A stretch of 36,365 nucleotides of DNA from an uncultured Ruminococcus sp. (GCA_902793125.1 CADBCC010000033.1:1-36365); one strand, 5' to 3'; counted from the first letter of the stretch, positions 1 to 6,955 are shown. A program made the numbers and translations. Notes: generated from the sequence alone by a model not told the origin.

Positions 1-834
1 TCCGCCATCTAATGCATACGCAATATAATCTCCTGACTTCATATCAACGCCGACTTTATATTGTCCTTCTTCATAGATAGTTGGTTTCTTTTCTGAGCCG
101 AGTTTTTTAAACAGCGACTTATCGGTCTTAACTTTTTTATCCGCGTAAACTGTAATAGTTAATTCGTCATCGTCTTCATCTTCGTTGTATTCAAGCTTTC
201 CTTGAACGGTTAAATAACTACCTTTAACTATTTTTCCTTTTGACGGATTAACATTTTTAAATTTTATTGTTATTTTATCATATTTTTTATTTTCATAAGC
301 AGTATAAGAATATTCATCCTTTTTAGAATTGCATTTAGTAACTTTAATAGTAGTTTTTATGTATTTGTTAACTTCATCATCCTCATAATCATCTTCGTAA
401 TCGTCGTAATCTGAATCAGAGGAAGAATTGGAACATTTTTTCAGCAATTGTTTTAAGTTTAATTTTTCATAAACAATTTTAGGCTCCGTTGCCAGTTCTT
501 CGGTTTCAATGTCGTTCTCTTCGTTATCGGTGTCGTTATTATCATTGACATAATCATCATTTTCATTATCATCTATTTCATATGAATAATTTGAATCTGA
601 TTGTTTTTTTAAATAATCGTATGAATTATAGTAAGAAGTAATCAATAGAATAGCTACAATGCCCAATATCACCAATAGTGTAATGATTTTTTTCTTTCTT
701 TCACGTGATACTGGATTACTGCTTTCTTTTTCTTTCGGTTCTTCTCCTATATTGGTTTTAACTATTTCCAATTTTGCGCCGCAATTCGGGCAAAAGTTAT
801 TATCGCTTTCAAATCCGCATTTAGGACATTTCAT
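1..834 (-). CDS. Zinc-ribbon membrane-anchored protein, 3' end cut by window edge
   Basis: The first 278 residues are visible and the stop codon lies beyond the window edge. Residues 3-18 form a zinc ribbon (CPKC, then CPNC). A lysine/arginine-rich stretch precedes one membrane segment (IITLLVILGIVAILLI, about residues 48-65). The outer part is very rich in Asp, Glu and Asn, followed by a beta-rich region, and it ends with YKVGVDMKSGDYIA, resembling the motif of small surface-protein repeats in Bacillota. A Shine-Dalgarno-like AGGCGGTG precedes the ATG. It lies third in the leftward operon led by the repressor, so it is probably made in the lysogen at the cell membrane. Its function is unknown; an envelope role such as superinfection exclusion is inference from position. 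Confidence 0.75.
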   Translation of the reverse strand, partial: MKCPKCGFESDNNFCPNCGAKLEIVKTNIGEEPKEKESSNPVSRERKKKIITLLVILGIVAILLITSYYNSYDYLKKQSDSNYSYEIDDNENDDYVNDNNDTDNEENDIETEELATEPKIVYEKLNLKQLLKKCSNSSSDSDYDDYEDDYEDDEVNKYIKTTIKVTKCNSKKDEYSYTAYENKKYDKITIKFKNVNPSKGKIVKGSYLTVQGKLEYNEDEDDDELTITVYADKKVKTDKSLFKKLGSEKKPTIYEEGQYKVGVDMKSGDYIAYALDGG

Positions 835-850
835 AAAAACACCGCCTTTA

Positions 851-1270
851 TTATTCTTCATCTAAATCCGTAAATAAACTTTTGTCTACAGTATCTGAAA
901 CTGAGTTATTGTCAAGTGCAACTATATCGACGTAGAAATTTTCATCTTCGTCTGAGGAATAAGCAACACATCCTGTTATAGTTATATAATTATTCTCAAC
1001 CTTGTGGCAATTAAATCCGCAAGAATTAAAACTCACACTCGCAGAGTCAAAGCCTTTTTTATCAAAGTAATAAGTAAGAGCGTTTTTAAAAACATTATTA
1101 ACATATATTGTTGTGGTAATTATTTTATTTTCATAGCTTAAAGTGTCTTCGCATAGATCTTTAATGTTTATTTTTTTAGGTTTTGAGCTATAAGAAATCT
1201 CAACGGGTTTTAAATCTAAATATGTAGTTGCTAAATCGTTACGTTCAATGCAATGAGGAGTTTTCTTGTT
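851..1270 (-). pseudogene. C-terminal part of the frameshifted lipoprotein
   Basis: This frame is open from just after a TAA at about 1271 to the stop at 851-853 and has no plausible start of its own. Read upstream it joins the end of the lipoprotein reading frame if one A is added to the AAAA run at 1261-1264. The repaired gene would span 851-1605 and encode about 251 residues. The segment is acidic with several cysteines (for example CGFNCHK) and no recognised domain. Either it is a genuine one-base deletion that inactivates the gene or a homopolymer sequencing error; the run of A supports the second as a serious possibility. Confidence 0.65.
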
Positions 1271-1605
1271 TTAATTGTTGAATTATCTTCATCTTTAAGA
1301 ACTGAACTATAGGAATCTTCTTCGGGATTATCTATTTCATTAATACAATCGATGAATTGATCTATTGTAAATTTTACATGGAAATCATCATTAGTTTTTT
1401 CAGGACAGCGGTTATATATTTTTTTTAATTGTTTTTGAGCGTTTTCTCCATCGATTTCATAGTCTAAATATTTATCAACAATGCCTATTGTTTTTACTCC
1501 AGCTTTTTTTACATTTTCAGAAACATCATAGGTTGCTTCATTAGAAGAACACGAGCATAAAAAAGCGCATAATGTAGATAAAATGATTATTAATATTCTT
1601 TTCAT
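1231..1605 (-). CDS. Lipoprotein, N-terminal part of a frameshifted gene
   Basis: The protein starts with a lipoprotein signal peptide (positive MKR, hydrophobic core, cysteines at 13, 17 and 19; the best lipobox is LCSC with Cys19), so it should be anchored to the outer face of the membrane. The mature part is acidic and matches no family I recognise. The start codon follows AAGGTG, which overlaps the repressor stop codon, so the two genes are translationally close and transcribed together. The frame ends early at 1231 while an adjacent frame carries a matching continuation. Lipoproteins placed next to the repressor in Gram-positive temperate phages are often superinfection-exclusion proteins (for example Ltp of TP-J34); that role here is inference. 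Confidence 0.7.
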   Translation of the reverse strand: MKRILIIILSTLCAFLCSCSSNEATYDVSENVKKAGVKTIGIVDKYLDYEIDGENAQKQLKKIYNRCPEKTNDDFHVKFTIDQFIDCINEIDNPEEDSYSSVLKDEDNSTIKTRKLLIALNVTI

Positions 1606-1617
1606 ATCTACAACACC

Positions 1618-2259
1618 TTATTGCAATTCCTTACTTACTGATTTAACCAGCCCGAGTATTTTAACCCGGTTCATATCGCCGTTTTCAAATCGCCGCGGGG
1701 GATAGTAGGGATTTGTAGAAATGAGCTCAAGCCAGTTATCGCCGTATCTTACCTTCTTTACAACAGCTTCTTCACCATCAATCAGTGCAACGGCAATTTG
1801 ACCGTTATCGACGCTCTCCTGTTTTTTAACAAGAATTCTCGCACCGTCATCTATGAGAGGAGACATACTGTCGCCAACTACGTTTACCCAAATGTATTTA
1901 TCTTGTTCCGAAGCAGAGGTAATGTAGGTCGGAGCGTATCCGATAATAGTATTTTGAGCTAAAACATTAAATCCCGCCGCCGCGCTGTCATAGATAGGAC
2001 GCATATAAATATTTGCTTCAGGGAGTGGACGTACTGTATTCTCTTCAGTAATATTATCAGACCAACCCATTAAGTATTGAGGCGTGCATTTTAAAATTTT
2101 TGCAAGCTCAACAATAGTTTCATGTTTTATATTCTTTATTTCTCCGCTTTCATAGCGTTGAACGGTTGCTTCTTTTACGTTAAGCGCTTCAGATAATTGA
2201 AGTAAAGTGAATCCTAAAGCTAATCGGCGTTCTTTTATTCTTCTTTGTAAATCTGTCAT
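1618..2259 (-). CDS. CI/LexA-type phage repressor (HTH-XRE plus S24 peptidase)
   Basis: A 213-residue repressor. Residues 1-65 form an XRE helix-turn-helix (TLLQLSEALNVKEATVQRYE). The C-terminal half is a LexA/S24-like domain with a probable Ala95-Gly96 cleavage site (SAAAGF), Ser131 in GDSMSP and Lys168 in AVVKKV as the catalytic dyad. This predicts RecA-stimulated self-cleavage and SOS induction, as for lambda CI. An in-frame ATG exists at 2292, but AGAGG lies just before the ATG at 2259, and the HTH begins there, so 2259 is preferred. It heads a leftward operon with the lipoprotein and zinc-ribbon genes. Its promoter overlaps a 17-bp operator, which implies autoregulation. Confidence 0.93.
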   Translation of the reverse strand: MTDLQRRIKERRLALGFTLLQLSEALNVKEATVQRYESGEIKNIKHETIVELAKILKCTPQYLMGWSDNITEENTVRPLPEANIYMRPIYDSAAAGFNVLAQNTIIGYAPTYITSASEQDKYIWVNVVGDSMSPLIDDGARILVKKQESVDNGQIAVALIDGEEAVVKKVRYGDNWLELISTNPYYPPRRFENGDMNRVKILGLVKSVSKELQ

Positions 2260-2290
2260 AGAGCATATTCCTCTCATATCTATTAATTGC

Positions 2291-2319
2291 ATTATAACAA
2301 TTAGTTACGCAAAATGCAA
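2291..2319 (-). promoter_or_regulatory. Leftward lysogeny promoter (PRM-like)
   Basis: On the minus strand TTGCAT (2319-2314) and TATAAT (2296-2291) are separated by exactly 17 bases, upstream of the repressor. Operator O1 covers the -35 box and part of the spacer, so repressor bound there would shut its own gene. Confidence 0.8.
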
Positions 2320-2320
2320 G
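2304..2320. promoter_or_regulatory. Operator O1 (imperfect)
   Basis: GTTACG-CAAAA-TGCAAG is an imperfect copy of the 17-bp palindrome CTTACG-N5-CGTAAG seen perfectly at O3 and O4. It overlaps the -35 region of the leftward promoter. Confidence 0.7.
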
Positions 2321-2344
2321 ATATTTTTAAAAAAAGTTTAAAAA

Positions 2345-2361
2345 CTTACGCAAAAAGTATT
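2345..2361. promoter_or_regulatory. Operator O2 (half-site strong)
   Basis: CTTACG-CAAAA-AGTATT keeps the left half-site and spacer of the operator. It abuts and overlaps the -35 box of the rightward promoter, the classic place for repression of early transcription. Confidence 0.6.
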
Positions 2362-2388
2362 GACAAATAAAAATAGATAGTGTATATT
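2360..2388 (+). promoter_or_regulatory. Rightward early promoter (PR-like)
   Basis: TTGACA (2360-2365) and TATATT (2383-2388) are spaced by 17 bases. Transcription would start near 2395, within reach of O3, and read into the Cro-like gene and the early operon. Confidence 0.82.
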
Positions 2389-2402
2389 ATCATTGTAATA
2401 AG

Positions 2403-2419
2403 CTTACGCGATACGTAAG
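2403..2419. promoter_or_regulatory. Operator O3 (perfect palindrome)
   Basis: CTTACG-CGATA-CGTAAG is a perfect inverted repeat with a 5-base spacer, just downstream of the predicted start of the rightward transcript and upstream of the Cro-like gene's ribosome-binding site. Confidence 0.8.
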
Positions 2420-2441
2420 TCGAGAAAGGAGTATATTATGA

Positions 2442-2690
2442 ATGGCAGACTCTTTGTCGTTTTTTATAACGGATGTTATTGCCTTAAAAAAGCTTATGGT
2501 AGAACAAAATATTAAAACTAATACTGAGTTAGCTGAAAAAAGTAAAGTGAGTCGCGTTACGATAGGGAATATTTTAAATGGGAAAGAACAACCTTCCGCA
2601 AATGCAATGTATAGTTTAGCAAGTACTTTAAAAATGACTCCTACACAAGCTGGACTTATTTTTTTTAAGCCTAACTTACGTATTACGTAA
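2442..2690 (+). CDS. Cro-like XRE-family regulator
   Basis: An 82-residue protein that is almost entirely one helix-turn-helix domain (NTELAEKSKVSRVTIGNIL at about residues 27-45). It lies divergent from the repressor across the operator region, the position of Cro in lambdoid-type switches, and would compete for the same operators. AAAGGAG at 2425-2431 is 10 bases before this ATG. A second ATG at 2438, 6 bases from the same site, opens a different, short frame, so initiation here may be inefficient. Operator O4 overlaps the end of the gene. It could alternatively be an antirepressor-like accessory factor. Confidence 0.85.
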   Translation: MADSLSFFITDVIALKKLMVEQNIKTNTELAEKSKVSRVTIGNILNGKEQPSANAMYSLASTLKMTPTQAGLIFFKPNLRIT

Positions 2691-2691
2691 G
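2675..2691. promoter_or_regulatory. Operator O4 (perfect, inside the 3' end of the Cro-like gene)
   Basis: CTTACG-TATTA-CGTAAG is the second perfect copy of the operator and lies about 256 bp downstream of O3, across the stop codon of the Cro-like gene. A distant operator could act as a roadblock or support DNA looping between repressor oligomers. Confidence 0.72.
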
Positions 2692-2706
2692 AAAGAGGGT
2701 GTGGTT

Positions 2707-2892
2707 ATGAATATTGTGATTACTGCCGTTATCATAGGAGTTTTATCTTCGGTAATAACCGCAAAAATAATAACCGCCCGGTATTTAAAACTACTGAGCG
2801 ATTATACAGAAAACAATTTAAAACAAACTAAAGACTTATTTAAGTGGTTTGTGTCTTTGTTCCAGGGAGAGGAGAAAGACAAACATCGGTAA
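2707..2892 (+). CDS. Small membrane protein, 61 residues
   Basis: The start is placed at ATG 2707 rather than GTG 2701 because AGAGGG ends about 7 bases upstream of 2707. One N-terminal membrane segment (IVITAVIIGVLSSVITAKII) is followed by a short charged cytoplasmic tail. It follows the Cro-like gene after operator O4. Its last 53 bases overlap the 3' end of the convergent Abi-alpha gene, so the two mRNAs would be complementary there. I do not recognise a family; small membrane proteins here are often superinfection-related, which is inference. Confidence 0.6.
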   Translation: MNIVITAVIIGVLSSVITAKIITARYLKLLSDYTENNLKQTKDLFKWFVSLFQGEEKDKHR

Positions 2893-3658
2893 AAGCTAAG
2901 CCTAACGGCGTGATAAAAGCAACACCTTTTTGAATTTTAATTATTTGGTCTAAGGTTTTATATCTGTTTACTAACGAAAGGTAAAAATCATTATTTTCAA
3001 AAATCTTATACATTGCGTCATTGGTAATGTATTTTTCATAATTAATTGATATTAACTCTAATCTTGATAGTGAAGAAATAGAAATCCCTTGCAAATCAAT
3101 ATCAGTACAGTTTAAATTTGACAAAAAAACATTTGATTTGATTACGTTATATTTTGTTTCTGAGTCATTTTGCGCCCTATATTCGCATAAAGGCAAATGA
3201 TTATTATTGCGAAATAGAGTAAGGTTTTGTGCATCAAGCGGAGATAACTGTTTAATTATCTCGGTGAAAGAGGGATGAACGTTAGAAATTTTTCTGCTAT
3301 CCATAGAATTAACTATTAATCTTTCAAACATTTTTCTAAGCTCATCTTCTTCATAATAAAACTTTGATGCTTCGAGCGCAGGTCCAACTACAGAAAGCTT
3401 AGGTTCTATGCGATTTTCTTCAGGAATGTTTTTTATATCATTATAAAGAGAAGCTTTAAAATCTTCTATATTCTTCTGATGCTTTATTCTGGATTTTTGG
3501 GCAGCTTCCCCCAATTTTCCGAAGCATAAATCGCAAATATCGCCTAATGCGTTTCCAATTGATTTTGTTGGTGGATTAGTTAAATTTTTTACTTGTTCAG
3601 ATTCGAGAACAGCTTTTACAGCGCCTTCTGTAGCGTCAACAGATTCTTGATTACTCAT
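2840..3658 (-). CDS. Abi-alpha (DUF4393) abortive-infection protein
   Basis: A 272-residue protein with the hallmarks of the DUF4393/Abi-alpha family: the N-terminal IGNALGDICDLCFG segment, the FKASLYNDIKNIPEENRIEP region, VVGPALEASKFYYEE, and HPSFTEIIKQLSPLDAQNL at about residues 125-145. In lactococci the family is linked to abortive infection, where an infected cell stops growth or dies before phage release. It lies opposite to its neighbours, between the switch and the early operon, with its own promoter at 3683-3711, the layout of a lysogenic conversion gene that defends the host against other phages. AGAAAGG precedes the ATG. The family call is strong; the mechanism is not known to me. 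Confidence 0.85.
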   Translation of the reverse strand: MSNQESVDATEGAVKAVLESEQVKNLTNPPTKSIGNALGDICDLCFGKLGEAAQKSRIKHQKNIEDFKASLYNDIKNIPEENRIEPKLSVVGPALEASKFYYEEDELRKMFERLIVNSMDSRKISNVHPSFTEIIKQLSPLDAQNLTLFRNNNHLPLCEYRAQNDSETKYNVIKSNVFLSNLNCTDIDLQGISISSLSRLELISINYEKYITNDAMYKIFENNDFYLSLVNRYKTLDQIIKIQKGVAFITPLGLAFTDVCLSPLPGTKTQTT

Positions 3659-3682
3659 ATAATCACAACCTTTCTAAAAGTG

Positions 3683-3711
3683 ATTATAACAGAAAAAATT
3701 ACATTATTCAA
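3683..3711 (-). promoter_or_regulatory. Promoter of the Abi-alpha gene
   Basis: On the minus strand TTGAAT (3711-3706) and TATAAT (3688-3683) are 17 bases apart, 25 bases upstream of the gene's ATG. It carries no copy of the 17-bp operator, so expression should continue in the lysogen. Confidence 0.72.
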
Positions 3712-3730
3712 CAAAAAACGAGGTGAGATT

Positions 3731-4003
3731 ATGAACATTTTAATTAATCCAAATACTGGTCAGGAATATGAAAACGTACCGGTAAGGATAGCGGCGGAGT
3801 ATCTTGATGTTGCGCCCGGACTTATACGGCACGGGCTAATAGAAAAACGCTTACCGATTGGTACCGCTTTCCCGCCTCAGAGCGAGGGCGGTAAGTGGAA
3901 GTTTAATATTCCGGTAGAAAGATTAAAAGCATACGCTAACGCAGCGGATCTAAAGCTTTCCGCAGCGGTTGAGCTGCTTAAAAATTTCAATAAGATTGCG
4001 TAG
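3731..4003 (+). CDS. Small helix-turn-helix-like protein
   Basis: A 90-residue protein starting at ATG 3731 after GAGGTGAG. The segment VPVRIAAEYLDVAPGLIRHGLI looks like a winged-helix/MerR-excisionase type DNA-binding unit, and GGKWKFNIPVERLKAYANA resembles the end of such a domain. It is the first gene of the rightward early operon after the Abi-alpha gene. Candidate roles are excisionase or early regulator; without the integrase in view this cannot be decided. Confidence 0.7.
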   Translation: MNILINPNTGQEYENVPVRIAAEYLDVAPGLIRHGLIEKRLPIGTAFPPQSEGGKWKFNIPVERLKAYANAADLKLSAAVELLKNFNKIA

Positions 4004-4012
4004 GTAAGGCGT

Positions 4013-4195
4013 ATGGATAAACCAATATGTAAAAACTTAAATTCTAAGAACTGCTTCGCGATCTGCTACGGTCGTTGTGCAATTCTTACGAATACAGAAT
4101 TCAAAGACAATATCTGTCCGTTTAGAAAAACAAGAGAACAGATTGATATTGAGAATGATAAGAGTGACATCCGCCGCGGAAATCTGAGAGGATAG
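4013..4195 (+). CDS. Cysteine-rich small protein, 60 residues
   Basis: Six cysteines in the first 36 residues (CKNLNSKNC, CYGRC, CPF) suggest a small metal-binding fold. The C-terminus is highly charged. Nine bases separate it from the previous gene, and the next gene begins 3 bases after its stop, so it is part of the early operon. Similar short Cys proteins are common in Bacillota phages; no function is known to me. Confidence 0.65.
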   Translation: MDKPICKNLNSKNCFAICYGRCAILTNTEFKDNICPFRKTREQIDIENDKSDIRRGNLRG

Positions 4196-4198
4196 TAA

Positions 4199-4354
4199 AT
4201 GATTATACCACTGAAAATAATCACTATAATACTAATCATTTTATACTTAATACTTGAAACGCGTAAGTTTATCGAGAATTACCGAGGCTGGAAATATGCA
4301 AAGGAGCACCATGTTATGATCCGGAGTTGCAAAGAAGAAAAGGAAAATAAATGA
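4199..4354 (+). CDS. Small membrane protein, 51 residues
   Basis: A short gene between its neighbours: ATG at 4199 is preceded by GAGAGGAT, and the frame runs to TGA at 4352-4354. The product has one hydrophobic segment (IIPLKIITIILIILYLIL, residues 2-19) followed by a basic and acidic cytoplasmic tail. It begins 3 bases after the previous stop. No family recognised. Confidence 0.55.
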   Translation: MIIPLKIITIILIILYLILETRKFIENYRGWKYAKEHHVMIRSCKEEKENK

Positions 4355-4387
4355 TAGTTGAAGCCAAACAGGCGTTGCGAGAGCGTA

Positions 4388-4636
4388 ATGAAGAATAACA
4401 TAATTGATTTTCAAAAGACAGTGTTTTCTTGTGAAAAATGCTCCCACAATTATAGAAGCGGAGCGATGAAAATGAAAAAGACTAAGGAAGCAGAAAGTGC
4501 AGATAGTTGCAGACTTCCCGAAATAGACACCAACGCTTGTAAAGGTTGTCGTTGTGAAGCATATTGTTTTAGGCAAATGACTTTATTTGAATTTAATAAA
4601 AAGAAAGAAGGTATTCAAAATGAAAATCAAAATTAA
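4388..4636 (+). CDS. Cysteine-rich protein, 82 residues
   Basis: The start is set at ATG 4388; a TTG at 4358 would add ten residues but has no better ribosome-binding site, and neither start is strongly marked. Cysteines occur as CEKC near the N-terminus and as a dense CKGCRCEAYC group near residues 58-67, so a zinc-binding fold is likely. It overlaps the next gene by 17 bases. No function recognised. Confidence 0.55.
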   Translation: MKNNIIDFQKTVFSCEKCSHNYRSGAMKMKKTKEAESADSCRLPEIDTNACKGCRCEAYCFRQMTLFEFNKKKEGIQNENQN

Positions 4637-4898
4637 AGTAAACAAAGACGGTAAAGTAAAAACAATCAAATCGGACATTCCGATTGATTTAGCGCGATTC
4701 TCAATTGAACGCATTACGAGTAAGCCTAACCGGTACAAAATCGAACGGTCTATTCGTTCAAAGCTTGTACGCTGTATAAAGGCAGCGGTTTACAAAATTG
4801 GCTACATATTCATATCAACGGTTAAAGCGTTCGCGTATGCCTGTAAAACCGCAAGCTCAAATGAGGATGTGCCCAGACATCAGAACAGCGAGGCGTGA
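4620..4898 (+). CDS. Basic hypothetical phage protein, 92 residues
   Basis: ATG 4620 follows AGAAGG at a normal distance, and the earlier ATG at 4587 is not needed. The protein is strongly basic (MKIKIKVNKDGKVKTIKS) and has no motif I recognise. The stop is one base before the next start. Early-operon context only. Confidence 0.55.
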   Translation: MKIKIKVNKDGKVKTIKSDIPIDLARFSIERITSKPNRYKIERSIRSKLVRCIKAAVYKIGYIFISTVKAFAYACKTASSNEDVPRHQNSEA

Positions 4899-4899
4899 A

Positions 4900-5172
4900 A
4901 TGAAAATCAAAGCAAAAAGAAAAGCTCGCCGCAAAGCCGGAGCTTCACAAACGAGCTATTCAAAAAACTGTAACTTTATTATAAATCATTCAATCTCAAT
5001 TGTCAAATACAGGCGTAAGCCGCGGACTTCACCGATGACGAATTATGAGTTTATTAAATCACTCGATTTAGATCAGATGGCGCACTTTTTAGTAAACTTC
5101 CGCAGGGTGTTCGGTCGTGTTTATACAATCGAGCTGGCTGAGAAGATTTTGAAAGATGAGGCGATTATATGA
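4900..5172 (+). CDS. Hypothetical phage protein with basic N-terminus
   Basis: Translation probably starts at ATG 4900 (90 residues). A later in-frame ATG at 5035 gives a 45-residue core, TNYEFIKSLDLDQMAHFLV, that resembles short phage proteins starting with MTN-x-E-x-I-x-S-L. The first 30 residues are very rich in Lys and Arg. It ends 3 bases inside the next gene. The role is unknown, and the true start is uncertain. Confidence 0.5.
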   Translation: MKIKAKRKARRKAGASQTSYSKNCNFIINHSISIVKYRRKPRTSPMTNYEFIKSLDLDQMAHFLVNFRRVFGRVYTIELAEKILKDEAII

Positions 5173-5738
5173 CGGTCAAGCAACTTTCAATCGCTTTTAT
5201 ACACCGACTGCCGGTTATCCTTGCTATGCCGAACAAACCGCGCGTTAAATACAAAGAAATATTATTTATCGAATACTCCCGCCAGAAAGCGGGAAATAAA
5301 CGAGTTAACGCCGGTCTGATTGACGACAAATCACCGAGGTCTATTACGATTGCACGATTAAAATATCTCGAGCCTTGCCTCAATGAATACGCCGATGACG
5401 ACGGCGAAACGTATTCTTTTAACACTGATTGCGAAGACTACGCGAACACGCAGCCGCTTATTATTAATTCAGAATATAAAGAGGCGTTTGACAATATCAG
5501 CCCCGTAGAAGTCACGATAGAAGCGAAGAAGCTTAGTAACGAAGTGCAGCAGCGGCTTATAGGCTGCGTTATGAACGGTAAAACGCTGAAGCTTAAATTC
5601 CCTTATATACAGCGGCTTAAAATCTATCTTGACCAGAACCGCGAGCCGATATTATTTGCGGATTTTGACTTAGGTGTGGATGTTCCTGTTAAAAATGTTC
5701 AAGTGATCACAAGAGAGAAATATTATCAACGAAATTAA
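5169..5738 (+). CDS. Hypothetical early phage protein, 189 residues
   Basis: A soluble protein with no membrane segment. The ATG overlaps the previous stop by four bases. A basic N-terminal half (NKPRVKYKEILFIEYSRQKA) is followed by a mixed alpha/beta C-terminal part ending in a hydrophobic strand pattern. It lies in the early operon between small genes and the HNH/Rep region. I do not recognise any domain. Confidence 0.7.
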   Translation: MTVKQLSIAFIHRLPVILAMPNKPRVKYKEILFIEYSRQKAGNKRVNAGLIDDKSPRSITIARLKYLEPCLNEYADDDGETYSFNTDCEDYANTQPLIINSEYKEAFDNISPVEVTIEAKKLSNEVQQRLIGCVMNGKTLKLKFPYIQRLKIYLDQNREPILFADFDLGVDVPVKNVQVITREKYYQRN

Positions 5739-5752
5739 AAAGGAGAATAGAG

Positions 5753-6328
5753 ATGAGAATAAAACCCATCATATCACTTTGTAAAAGCCGAAACATAATG
5801 GAGTTGTTCTATGATCCTGATCGTGATTCACAATGGCTATCAAATGATATAGGATTATATCTTGTTGACGAATTTCCAAGAACAACAACAGATCAGATTT
5901 GCAATATTAATGACATATCGCAAAAACAAAAAGATAATATGGAGTTAATTGATAGAAATGAGTTGCCCGATATTCTTAATTATGACGATATTTCGGATGA
6001 AGAGAGTCCCGCTTATCCGTATGAGTTGAGATTGAATATGAACGGAGAATCTCTCGTTTTGTTTAAAACTGTAGACGGCGTTTTCTATATTAATTCTGAT
6101 TATCTAAAGCCTTTATCAAATATACCGGATGAAGAACTTTTTTATATGCTTAGGAAGTATCAAGATGGATATTATTTAGCCGTAAAGGTTGGTATGTTTC
6201 TTAAAGCAATTATTTTTCTTAATGTTCTTAATACGCGGGGGATAAATATGCTTAACGAAATTCATTCCTTATCAACTTTAGCTATTAAAAAAATGGAAAG
6301 TATAAAAGAGCCTATAGATATTGACTAA
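5753..6328 (+). CDS. Hypothetical early phage protein, 191 residues
   Basis: AAAGGAGAATAGAG upstream of ATG 5753 is a strong ribosome-binding site. The protein is acidic and soluble, with Asp/Glu-rich stretches around residues 60-90 (LPDILNYDDISDEESPAYPY) and a more hydrophobic helical C-terminal part. Its stop overlaps the start of the HNH gene by one base, so the two are translationally coupled. No domain recognised. Confidence 0.7.
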   Translation: MRIKPIISLCKSRNIMELFYDPDRDSQWLSNDIGLYLVDEFPRTTTDQICNINDISQKQKDNMELIDRNELPDILNYDDISDEESPAYPYELRLNMNGESLVLFKTVDGVFYINSDYLKPLSNIPDEELFYMLRKYQDGYYLAVKVGMFLKAIIFLNVLNTRGINMLNEIHSLSTLAIKKMESIKEPIDID

Positions 6329-6816
6329 TGGAAACCCGATATATAAGAATAGCGGTCGGGCAAGTGTACGAATACTACATAGGAACTGACGGGCTTATTC
6401 ATAGACTCACGCGTAAAAGCGGCAAGGAATCTATAATGCGCGGCACGCTTAAGCGGGGCACTGTAGTTATTAGAATTAACGGAAAGCACGAATCAATAAA
6501 AAAAATAGTCGCTCATGCGTTTATTCCGCGATCAAGAGTCGGGCGCTGGGTGATTAAGCATATAGATGGTGATCCGTGGAATAACGCGGTTGAAAATTTA
6601 CAGCTAATTCCGCAGCGCGAGTACAGTCGTATTACAGGTCCGATGTCAGGTAGTCAGAGAATAGAAGTCATTACGCCTGAAGGTGAACGAAAAGACTATT
6701 CCAGTATACGTAAAGCCGCTAAAGATTTATTTGTATCTTATCAAACTATTCTTGATTATATGAGTGGAAGTTATAAGTCCAGCGTTTTGGACGGATATAT
6801 TATAAGGAGAATTTAA
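6328..6816 (+). CDS. HNH/NUMOD-type endonuclease
   Basis: A 162-residue protein. The middle has the signature of HNH_3 homing-type nucleases (VAHAFIP, then KHIDGDPWNNAVENLQLIP at about residues 79-97), with His and the two Asn positions intact. The C-terminal third (ITPEGERKDYSSIRKAAKDL) looks like a NUMOD1-type DNA-binding segment ending in a helix-turn-helix. Such proteins cleave specific DNA sites and usually move themselves. It sits directly upstream of the candidate origin and Rep gene, and no intron is evident around it. It could be a free-standing homing endonuclease or could have been recruited for phage DNA processing. Confidence 0.82.
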   Translation: METRYIRIAVGQVYEYYIGTDGLIHRLTRKSGKESIMRGTLKRGTVVIRINGKHESIKKIVAHAFIPRSRVGRWVIKHIDGDPWNNAVENLQLIPQREYSRITGPMSGSQRIEVITPEGERKDYSSIRKAAKDLFVSYQTILDYMSGSYKSSVLDGYIIRRI

Positions 6817-6824
6817 AACGGTAT

Positions 6825-6950
6825 CAAGCGCCGCGCCGCTTATACATAAAATAATTATTCACATTCACACAATTTCTTTTGCAATTCGTTTATTTCAACA
6901 CTGCCACAAGGGGACAAGCCGCTGTGCTGGCGCGGGAGCGCGGCGGCTAA
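6825..6950. other. Candidate replication origin upstream of Rep
   Basis: Two GC-rich inverted-repeat blocks flank about 60 bp of AT-rich DNA. The left block has AAGCG-N6-CGCTT (about 6826-6841). The right block is a nested hairpin, AGCCGC (6917-6922) pairing with GCGGCT near 6943-6948, with GCGC-GGGA-GCGC inside. It lies immediately before a gene for an HUH replication protein, which is where double-strand origins of rolling-circle replicons commonly lie. The exact nick site cannot be read from sequence alone. Confidence 0.45.
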
Positions 6951-6955
6951 AAAAT

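Noticed and set aside
4247-4576. 109-codon minus-strand frame
   Set aside because: Overlaps the rightward small genes of the early operon, has no ribosome-binding site and low-complexity hydrophobic sequence.
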